NCBI RefSeq assembly: GCF_033958435.1
Contig: NC_134146.1
Location: 29,596,501 to 29,660,500 of the forward strand
Source: Carettochelys insculpta
Taxonomy: Eukaryota; Chordata; Testudines; Carettochelyidae
Direction: 5' to 3'
Length of the DNA: 64,000 nucleotides
Shown here: piece after piece, positions 55,375-64,000 of the stretch
How the letters are laid out: each line of letters starts with the position of its first letter
How positions within the stretch are numbered: the first letter of the stretch is position 1
Notes under the pieces: generated by a model
The model's input: only the letters and a program-made list of their open reading frames with translations
Told to the model about the DNA's origin: nothing
Databases searched by the model: none
Position numbers and translations under genes: made by a program

Positions 55375-56125
55375 AAATATCAGTTTTACCCTCATGGCTT
55401 ACATATGTAACCTCTCCACTTCAGACTTTTCTCTCTTCACTCACTCCTGCAATTTAGGTTTTCTTTTGACATCACTTTCTAGATATCTTGCCATGGCTAT
55501 GTCTACACTAGAAGCATCTGTCTATAGAAGTTACTGTCAGAAAAGCTCTTTGGACAAAACGTCTGTTGACAGATTGGATTTACCCATAAAAGTGAATTGA
55601 TCTTTTGATCTGCTCTGTTGACACAAGGACACCCCGCAGAGCATCTACACAGCTTTTTTGTCGACATTTCTGTTGACAAAACACATTTTGCATATAGACA
55701 CTCCAAGTTTTGTCTACATCATTCCCATTTTGTCTACAAAACTCTCTAGTGTAGACATAGCCCATGAGATTAAATTTAACAGGAATAAAATTGAACTTTC
55801 TTTCCAAGCCCTCCATGCTCCTTTCTTTCTTTTGACAACATTACTAGATTTCCTGTTTCTCAGGCCTGTAACCTTCTTTGACTTTCTTTCTCTTGTCTTG
55901 CATATTCAGGCTACATCCAGATCTTTTAGCTTCTTGCTATACAAGATTTCTCTGATCTGATCTGACCTTTTCTGTCTGTCCAAGTAACCAAACCTCGTTT
56001 CTAAGCTCTTCTAACTTGACTACTGTAATCACTTCCTTTGTGACTTCCCAGATACCCACATCACTCCCCTCCTGTCAATTGAAAATGCACTGTTACAATC
56101 ATCTTCCTTAGATATTACTCTAAGT
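55375..56125 (+). mobile_element. L2-like LINE remnant, interrupted by a MITE
   Basis: The + strand reads through CTCAGGCCTGTAACCTTC, then ATTCAGGCTACATCCAGATC (HIQATSRSF), TTGCTATACAAGATTTCTC (LLYKIS), TTGACTACTGTAATCACTTC (the DYCN block) and CACTCCCCTCCTGTCAATTG. This is the L2-type reverse transcriptase C-terminal order (HIQxVxKSCxFxLYNISKIR...LDYCN). MITE 55495-55762 interrupts it. It is dead from stops and small indels. Confidence 0.7.
55495..55762. mobile_element. MITE, 268 bp, with 3-bp duplication CAT, inside L2 remnant
   Basis: Inverted ends GGCTATGTCTACACTAGA and TCTAGTGTAGACATAGCC match perfectly for 18 bp and are flanked by CAT at 55492-55494 and 55763-55765. The interior has TTGACA/TGTCGACA words. 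The cleanest MITE ends in the window. Confidence 0.85.
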
Positions 56126-56149
56126 ATGTCACTCACAGCCCACCCCCTT

Positions 56150-56930
56150 TGACTGGATATACCTGCACCACACGTGTCTCAAAAGGGTTGTTTGCGCTTT
56201 CAAGCTGAAGAGGCGTGACTCCTCTGACTCTGCTGGTATGCTCAGCCTGGAGGCAGAGTATAAAAGGAAGCAGACCAACTCAGTCTAGGCAGGCTGCTGT
56301 AGTGTCAGGATGCAGACTTTAGACTCTCTATGGAAGCTGTTACTGGCTCTAATTACAGAGCCATGGCATGCAGAGTTCCAAATGAACTTCAGGCTGCCTG
56401 GTGAGACTGTAGAAGAGACCATGGCTGCAGATGCTATGTCACGTGAAGACCCCAGAGACCTGGAAGAACCATCAAATATAGCCAAGGGGAAAAAGTGTAT
56501 GAAACAATCCAGGAGTCTTACACTCTTCTCTGGTGAGTGAACCAGGGAACCAATAAGAATGTTTCAGGAGGATCCGCACTGACTTGATGGTGAGCAACAC
56601 CACCAGGGCCACGGGCTGGGACCCAGAGGAACAGGGAGGACCTGCATCCTCCTTCCAAGGGAACTAAACCTTCTTAAGTGGTGCCCGACCCCCACAACCC
56701 CCAAGTGGTGCCACACTTCTCCAGTGGGCCAATGGATGACACAATTTCACAGAGGTATGCTATTCTATTGATCTTGGCCATTAGGCCCTGCTATCCTGAG
56801 TGGAAGGGCTACTTTTTTTTTTTTTTTTTAATTTTATTCCAGCCACTGCCAAATCTATACTGAGTGGAAGGGCCACTTTATTGACGCTGGCCATTGGGCT
56901 GTAATACATTTGATGATTGGTGTCATAATG
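56150..56930 (+). mobile_element. Possible LTR retroelement fragment with promoter
   Basis: GAGTATAAAAGGAAGCAGACC at about 56254 is a strong TATA box in a region that reads like an LTR (GAAGAGGCGTGACTCCTC upstream, CTAGGCAGGCTGCTG downstream). A 76-codon frame follows (56310-56540). Further on, AGTGGTGCCCGACCCCC (about 56679) could be a primer-binding site, and two GAGTGGAAGGGC(T/C)AC blocks (about 56797 and 56860) flank a T-rich run. The assignment is tentative: no reverse transcriptase is seen. Confidence 0.35.
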
Positions 56931-57429
56931 AGGGACCTAAGCATGTACTATATGTTTTTTTTCCCCCTTTCTTCTTACCATATGTGCCCTGGCACCCATA
57001 ACAGGGCATACTTACACCATGACAGTCCTTTCTGTCTTCCACTGCATAAATTTCAACGATCTGTCCTCATCTTTAAGGCTTTTGTGTTACTGAAGCACAC
57101 TGTTGCTTCACTGCTTTGTGTCAGCAACTCTTGTCAGGGCTCATATACTTACTCCACCTAAGAGATGTTTACATGGTATTTATCTATAAAAAATGTCCTC
57201 TCAGATGTCAAATGAAGGCTAGTGATGCACTATGCATCAATATAATTGTGAAATGTATGTACTAACACTATATAAGGAATTTTGGATGCATACTGATATT
57301 ATGCTTTGAAGTCTGTAACCAAATGAAGAGAAAAATAGGTTTTGTCCTAGACAAGAAGGAGAGTAATAATCTTCCTGTCTCTTGTGTAAATTGAGCATGG
57401 TGATGGTAAAGACAATGGGCAGTTAATTT

Positions 57430-58020
57430 TCATCTGAATCGAACACCAGGTACCAGGATGATGAGGAAACAGCATGATGTCAGCTCACTTGAGGATGTGC
57501 TGGAGTCTGAATCCCAGTGGATCATCCTGACTCTTGAGACAGTGTCAAGGCTGTTCCCCACCCTGGTACTCTGAGTGCAGAAGGTGGGGGCCCTCAAGAG
57601 ATCTAAAAAATATCTTGCCTCTATAGGCTTCTGCTTAAAAGCTTCCCAAGACTGTAGACTCCCTGGCCTTTGGAGGTAGCTTCCACCAACCAAGTGCAAA
57701 ACTCCCCCTCTTCCTCTTTAGAACCCAGGAGGACGTACTTGGGATGCCTACCTGTGGGGTAATACCAAGCTTTTAGCTGTCTCTTAGGAGAGGGCTTGAA
57801 AACAAAGAGAAAACCAATTACAGTTTCTAATAGCTGACCTCTCACTCTTAGGCATTCATACACACAAAGAAGACATACTTGTTAAATATACTTGGTTGTT
57901 AGGTGCTACAGAGCAACTTTAAAAAGGGAATTAAAACACAGAGGATTACTTCCCTGGGTCTCAGTTTAAAAATTACAGCATACGGGGGGTTATATCAGCC
58001 AGCCTGAGTAGTCCCAGATC
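57430..58020 (-). repeat. Possible LTR-like repeat, antisense
   Basis: Block from GAATCGAACACCAGGTACC through CAAGAGATCTAAAAAATATC to GGGGTTATATCAGCCAGC. On the minus strand the TGGTGTTCGATTCAG end resembles a primer-binding region following an LTR. I recall similar text as a turtle retroelement repeat, but cannot confirm it. Confidence 0.3.
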
Positions 58021-58028
58021 AAACCTAA

Positions 58029-58029
58029 A

Positions 58030-58055
<26 letters not shown>
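58029..58055. repeat. (AAT)n microsatellite
   Basis: About nine uninterrupted AAT/ATA units, probably polymorphic. Confidence 0.9.
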
Positions 58056-58060
<5 letters not shown>

Positions 58061-58433
58061 CTGATCACATCTGACAAAATATTACCTTTCCACTCGCATA
58101 TCTGTTATTCCAAGATTTCTCTCAAGGCATAGATATTAGTAAAAACATCCAAGCCTGGTTTCACACATAAGCTATTTTATCTCTCTTCTGGCCACGCAAA
58201 GGGCTCACCCAGCAGATAATTGCTCAATTCAAAAATCCCCCTCTCTCTCCCAGTTGGCTCACCTGTCTGCTTGCCAGCACAGGACCCACTATCTCTGAGT
58301 ATAACTGAATACTGGAATGCCTAGAAAAGGAGTAGTAAGCTTTTCCATCCATCATACAAAGACAAAGAACTTCAGGGAATACAGGGAGAAGTAAAAGGGT
58401 ATTGTATCTTGTTATCCATCACTTAGGAGATAA

Positions 58434-58550
58434 AGAAAAAAGCAGTCTAGTAGCACTTTAAAGACTAACAGAATAATTTATTAGGTGATGAGTTTTCCTG
58501 GGACAGACCCACTTCTTCAGACCATAGCCATACCAGAAAGATACCAGGAA
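58434..58550 (-). mobile_element. PLE tail fragment, antisense
   Basis: AAAAAGCAGTCTAGTAGCAC, TTTAAAGACTAACAGAATAA and GGGACAGACCCACTTCTTCA are the complement of the 17.7 kb PLE tail. Unlike the 12.7, 39.0 and 46.2 kb copies, this one is not folded back. Confidence 0.75.
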
Positions 58551-58554
58551 ATAA

Positions 58555-59845
58555 AGAGGCCAGTGTGCTTAGTATCTTTGAATGATGGACCCCAGAGTAT
58601 AGGAATGGATGATGCTGAGAAGTGGCTTCAGGTAAGAAACTTATTTTAGTTGAGGATTACAGCCTGTAAAGTTTTAATCACTTAGGATTATGTTATCCTT
58701 CTCTTTGTAAGCATTTCTGTCTCTCTTATTTTTGCTTGGTATCACTTAAACCTCAGTTCTTGGCTAATACAATTTGAAGCATATCCCATGCTGTGATATT
58801 AAACAAAGTGTGAATTCCTGGCAGAATCAGGCATGTTCATGTGCATGCTATCTCTGTAGAGATAGAAGACCTGGCAGTTTCTGTGAGCATCCAGTGACAG
58901 GCTTGATCGTGAATATAGACACTCCTGGAGAGTTTGGAAGCTGAGAAACAGCAATGGTTAATCTGTAGTGCAGTTAAGGCTGATGGAATCTTGAGAAATT
59001 TGTGCGGCTGTTTGCCAAGCTGGACTGGGAACATCTTAACACTCAGTTCAACTTGTAGATGCTTGGTACCACTGATGTATATCAATTTAATTATTAAAAT
59101 CAAAATGTTACATTTTCAATCGTAAACAAGTTGTACACATAACAAGCCCAAGTACCCATGCAATCTTGTTACTTTTACCCTTTTTCTTATCCTTCCCTCC
59201 CTTTGATTAGTCCACTCATCAAGATTCCTCTCAGAGTCTGTGGAATTCTGCTCAGAAGCAGGGCTCCACTTTCATGAAGCTCACTACGGGACTGGGAACC
59301 TAGACCGTAAACTTTTTTATGGGCAGAGATCACATCTTTATGTGCTTGTTCAATAAGATCCAACCTGACAGGAGCCTCTTGGTGCCACTGTGATATTTGT
59401 TAATAATAAACATTAATAATTAATAATAATGGGATAACGGGGAATCAAGAGGTCTTAAAAAGTGCCTTGCCAGTTTATTAAAGAAACCTGCTTCTCGTTT
59501 CTGTTTAGAACTAAAATTGCTTATCGAGCTAACAAAAGTAAGTTTTTCCTCCTACATCACACAGTACCATTGTTAGGAAAACAGAAGAATTCTGTTCTGG
59601 TTTACATACCATCAAACAATTGTAAAATATATATGTTCTGGTTGCAGAAGCTGTACTGTCTGTGAGGATGAATGAGTTGGAAAGAATAAGCTGGGTTTGT
59701 AGGGATGTTTTTTGGAAACAAAACATAATTGCACTGGCAAATTGAACAAACTTGATCTGGAAATCTTGGCAAAAGAATAGAATGGAAAGTCCTGGAATAT
59801 GAGACCAGCCAAATATCTGGTCTGCCTGAAAGCCTCACCGTGTTT
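58555..59845. other. Intron 2 sequence, nothing recognised
   Basis: No exon or bounded repeat is seen, apart from short AT-rich TAATAAT runs near 59400-59430. Confidence 0.4.
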
Positions 59846-59849
59846 CCTT

Positions 59850-60118
59850 GTGTGTGTTAGATTTTCACCAACCTTTGCTGAAAGTCTTACAATGTCTTAC
59901 CAAGTTTTCTGTGGTCCCAAAAAAGTTTGTTTACAGCCTCTGGTCCTGGTCCTCAGTGTTCTGTGCTCTTATTTAGCCCTAAATATCTTCTAAGAGCCCA
60001 GTAAGCAGTGGAAATAGTTAATACTGCTGGACAATATTGACCTTCTATGGTTTGGCAAACTCTCTGATTTGGCACCGGTCCTTAGGGTTCCAGACTCGAG
60101 AGGTTCAACCTGTATTTT
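59850..60118. mobile_element. Non-autonomous DNA transposon, copy 2 (5'-truncated)
   Basis: It matches the core and right end of 18886-19210 in the same orientation: AGTTTGTTTACAG, CTTCTAAGAGCCCAG(T), TACTGCTGGACAATATTGACC and GAGAGGTTCAACCTGTA. The left end is missing or unrecognisable. Confidence 0.65.
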
Positions 60119-60256
60119 GTGGATCAATACCTTCACACCTGACAAATCAGATTGAGTTTCCATATGACACACACACTATGTAAGCAAACCTAATGATTAC
60201 AATTTTACTTATGGCTTTTGTGAACTCTGAGATTCAAAGCACATTCAGAGATACGC

Positions 60257-60282
60257 TTTTTTTTTTTTTTTTTTTTTTTTTT
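60257..60282. repeat. Poly-T run of 26
   Basis: Uninterrupted T run about 490 bp upstream of the LEKR1 coiled-coil exon. Probably a decayed retroposon tail on the minus strand. Length is likely variable. Confidence 0.85.
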
Positions 60283-60745
60283 GAGACCTGTTGTATTATA
60301 TCACTCCACTCACTTTCAGCTGTTCTTCTGGTCTGTTCAAGAGATGAACTGTCTCAGAACAGCACAGAGCAACACCTTTTTGGCTTGGACAGTCTGAAAG
60401 TCATGCTAAAATACAGCATTGTAAAATACAAAGTGGGCCTTTATTTTGAACTGTTTCACAAAAAGTATACTTCAGAGGGTCCATCTTTTCTTTTTTGGGC
60501 AACACGTGGTTATCTATGGTACATTGACAAGTCCGTGCACCTTGTCAGGTTTCCAGTTGGCAATATTGTTATAGTTTGATTTCATTTTGCTAATGTAGCA
60601 AATATTTTAGTTATATGGTAATTAATAAAAGATTTCTGATCATAATCATTTTAAATTAGTCCTATTTTAGATTTCTTCAGTTTACTAATTACAGTAGTTT
60701 CAATAAGTTTCTTAGAAGCATTCTGATGACTGGTTCTTTTTCTAG

Positions 60746-60964
<219 letters not shown>

Positions 60965-62400
60965 TAACCTATTAGTCCTTATATTTTTTCATATTACCAT
61001 TCTTGTTAGTTTAGTTGAAAGGATAGTTTCAGAATGCAAAGAGGCTTTGGCTTTCCTTCCAGAATCTGCCTGAATCAGGTGTAGTTCATATCTGAATACA
61101 TATTGGTATTTTAATTTAAATAATAGTTTGAAGCATTCCTTAGAAGCAAATATTTTCTACTTGTCTAGTTTAGACTGAGCCAGTCAATAAATTTTAAGCA
61201 AAAGGAAGGTCAGATTGTTTCAGAGAAAGCTATTAAAAAGATAGAAAATAAATGCTAAATCAATATTTTAGATTATGCCTCCAGTAATAAAGGTATCGAA
61301 AATTGTTTAAATCAAAATTTAGAGTATTAAGTTTGACAGCATAAGGATTTTACATTTCTGAAAGATGTGTACTTATGTCCTTACAATAGCTACAATAATC
61401 TGCTAAGGAAAAAACAGAAACCTTTCACTGAAAATGTTACAATTCAGTGTCCAAAGTACTTAGAGCACTGAAACTGATGTGAAGTTGGTTAGTACTGCAG
61501 GAGTGAAGTTTTGAAAGGCTTCTAAGTCCTTATTTCTAAGTACTATATGGAAATCCATCTTGCTGGCATTTACTGCCAGGCATAGTGCAAGTTGTGTCAC
61601 AGAAGTCCCATTAATATAGTGAAAGTTTTGCCTTCATGGAACTTCAGTAGATTGGCAGTATCAAAAGCATAAATATTTCATTTACTGTGTTTTATCTGTT
61701 GGTTAATTTTGCTTCATGCCAGTATTCATCATTATAGCAGCAGTAAAAGCAGAGACTGAAATTAACACATCTATTAACAAAATTAAGGCATATGTATTCC
61801 TTTCTGCTTCCATAGAAAGTTACTCTATAGGAGCAGTGATAAAATATTCCTTTGAAATCACTATGAATCTTAATAAACACCATAAAATAGTGGACCTGAG
61901 GAAACAAATAATGAAAAACACAGTCATTAAAAACTAGGCATAAAAATCATCACATAGTTAGAGGGTGGGATTTTTAAATTAAATGCACCAGAGAACTCTT
62001 AGTGCATGTAAATGACTGGCGTATCTTCATATTTGCATAATAATTTAGATCAGTGGTCTGTTATATTAACATTTTCTGGGATATAATGTGAGATGCTCAA
62101 CAATCTTCTTTTCCAGCAGTTATGGTATGGTAGATCATCTTTCATTCTAGTTACATGGAACTTCCAGTTAACAGAATATTCATTTGTAATGATAATACTG
62201 CCGTCTGGCATGCTCCAGAATTGTATGGAACTCATCAGGTTACTGCACACTTCAATGGAGATGGAAAGAGGCACTATTTCTAATGAGAAAGGACCTCAGT
62301 CTGCTGTTTACCCAGTGGCAATGGCAGCACATGAGAAGTCTGCTTATAGCGGTGGAGAAGTATTTAATATAGTTCTTATTTTTGTGATCACTAAGGGGAC
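60965..62400. other. Intron 3 sequence, nothing recognised
   Basis: AT-rich intronic sequence downstream of the last visible LEKR1 exon. I looked for a following exon continuing the split arginine codon and did not find one. Confidence 0.4.
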
Positions 62401-62405
62401 GCTTA

Positions 62406-62849
62406 GGCTATGGTTACACTAGCAAGTTTTGCCAGCAAAACCCCAGTTTTGTCGACAAAACTCATGGAGTGTGCACACACAAAATGTATTTTGTTGACAG
62501 TATCTGGACAAAACACAGCACCTTTGCTGTCAGTGTTCTGCCTCAAAGTTTTGAGGCATGATGCTTTTGTTGACACATTCTGTCAACAAAAAAACTGTCT
62601 GTGTGCTCTGGGGGGGGCCTTCTCTCCGCAGAAAGGACATCCAGAACAATGGGCAGCCCTGTCTGCTGTGCTTCCGGGTGCTTGTTTTGTTGGGAGAGCA
62701 GCCAGGCAGTCTGGTTGCTTTGTCAACAAATCTGAGTACTCTCCTGACTGGTTTCTGTGTGTGGCCGCACTCTTGCAACAGAAGTTTTGTTGGGAAAACT
62801 CTCCTGGTCGTGACTTCTGTTAACAGAGTGCTGTAGTGTAACCATAGCC
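62406..62849. mobile_element. MITE, 444 bp, with TTA duplication
   Basis: Inverted ends GGCTATGGTTACACTA and TAGTGTAACCATAGCC are perfect over 16 bp and flanked by TTA at 62403-62405 and 62850-62852. TTA fits the TWA preference of PIF/Harbinger transposons, although sister copies here have ATA, CAT and TAT. The interior matches 54917-55366. The open frames on both strands are not transposase. Confidence 0.85.
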
Positions 62850-63620
62850 TTAGAGTTGCTGTTAGAGAGGCAAAAAGACAAAAGTAGCACAAGACTGAGA
62901 TTAAATACAAAAGCTTATCATCAGAGAGCCCTAATTAAATAGAATTAGCAACAGAATTATCATCCTGATTAATTAATAGTCTTGATTGTTAAATAAGTAT
63001 AACTAGGTTTAAGACAATTGGTTCTCTGAGAGATACATTCAGGGTACCTACCAACCTGTGTGTAGCATGTGTGTATTTTGGTCTCTGCAGTTGTGTTTAC
63101 TAATTCTATTTATTAAAAATTCGATATGAGGCACATCCTTGAATTCATCAGGTTATGTGTTTTTTTAAACTGCAGTGTGACATTAATTTAACATGCCCAT
63201 ATCATGTTGTTTTACCAAGTACTGAATGGAGGAAATGTCCTGTAAAAGATGGGGTGTCTAGCATGGGTTTTTGCGTTTTGTCTTGTCAAGCTTGGAGCAC
63301 CTGACTGTAGTGGAAGAACCCCTGCTCTCTCCCGCCCTGTAGCAAATCTCCTCACATTAACTTACCTGGCCAGTGAATGAATGTGAGCAAGAGACTAGTA
63401 ACTATAACATCAACAAAGCGGTGTTTGTGTGTATGTGGGTTTAGTGCACTATATGCATATGCTAGAATAATGTTACATTATCAATAAATGTGGTGTTTTC
63501 CCTCATCCTCTGGAAGAAGATCCCATGTAATTATTTCAAGTATGACATTTTGGTGGAGAATTGTGACGGGGGAAGGTATCACAACTAATTTATTCAATAA
63601 TAAAACATTAAAAAGAAAGA

Positions 63621-63803
63621 TTGATCACTCAGGTGTATACAAGCCCACCTGTAGAAACCCTGGGTTTGAAAGAAAGATTAGAGTCTTTGCTTCCCCCCTC
63701 ACTTAAGTGTGGGTGCTGAAGGAATTGAAAAGTGATTGATCACTCAGGTGTGCACATGCCCAGCTGTAGAAATTCTGGGCTAGGAAGAAGGATTAGGACT
63801 TGT
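63621..63803 (+). repeat. Imperfect tandem duplication, about 115-bp offset
   Basis: The blocks beginning TTGATCACTCAGGTGT at 63621 and 63736 continue alike through CACC/CAGCTGTAGAAA(C/T) and GAA(A)GA..GATTAG for about 65 bp, with substitutions. It looks like an old local duplication or two units of a short repeat. Confidence 0.7.
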
Positions 63804-64000
63804 CCCCAGTGTTGGGATTTTTGTTTTGTTTTGTTTTTTCTGAAAAAATGCTAAAAGCAAAAAAAACTTTTTTTCTGAAAAATACCACAAGGTGTTCACA
63901 CAGCCAAGCAGGATAATTTGGGATAAGAGGGCTTTCCCCTTGAAATAATTACTCCAGCTCTACAAATGACTTTTGCTGACCCACCCCTTCATGGTTGAAA

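Noticed and set aside
58029..58055. Possible repeat array of interest such as a CRISPR
   Set aside because: It is a simple AAT microsatellite. No spaced direct repeats occur anywhere in this eukaryotic window.

Overview
The window looks like nuclear DNA from a turtle, probably a hidden-necked (cryptodiran) species. The evidence is the repeat content: a young CR1 LINE ending in TTCTTATG units, tRNA-derived SINEs of the turtle Pol III type, a DIRS tyrosine-recombinase retrotransposon, several Penelope-like element (PLE) fragments with their GIY-YIG domain and characteristic tails, L2-like remnants, and many MITEs with GGCTATGTCTACACTA-type ends. Coding density is very low and cellular exons have canonical GT/AG introns. 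The species call rests on recalled repeat families, not on a search.

Layout. 1-33 kb is gene-free as far as I can see: MITEs, PLE pieces (14.6-15.2 and 16.8-17.8 kb), two large palindromes (6.6 and 12.7-13.06 kb), a nearly intact CR1 with a 965-codon ORF (22.8-25.96 kb), an old antisense CR1-clade fragment (27.2-27.6 kb), a tRNA SINE (29.5 kb) and an L2-like remnant (30.4-31.2 kb). 33.1-35.35 kb is a large CpG-rich island with a TATA box and a CRE, with no gene I can assign. 39.9-40.6 kb is a second CpG island with a strong splice donor. It is best read as the promoter and first exon of LEKR1.

The only cellular protein-coding gene I can support is LEKR1 (leucine-, glutamate- and lysine-rich 1) on the + strand: 5' exon ending at 40124, a start-codon exon at 46090-46137 and a coiled-coil exon at 60746-60960. 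The rest of the gene lies beyond the window. In mammals LEKR1 lies between TIPARP and CCNL1, so the left part of the window is probably the TIPARP-LEKR1 intergenic interval. Intron 1 is largely filled by a degenerate DIRS element (about 40.8-45.55 kb), and intron 2 by L2, MITE, SINE and LTR-like debris.

I found no new multi-gene system. The observations most worth checking are: an overlapping upstream ORF or N-terminal extension at the LEKR1 start, decided by which exon 2 acceptor is used; an X-box-like motif at the LEKR1 promoter; PLE tails repeatedly arranged as fold-backs, one with a perfect 58-bp templated filler copied from 0.6 kb away; a perfect 48-bp-arm hairpin; the intact CR1 ORF2; and well-dated nested insertions (MITE in PLE, MITE in L2, SINE in MITE).
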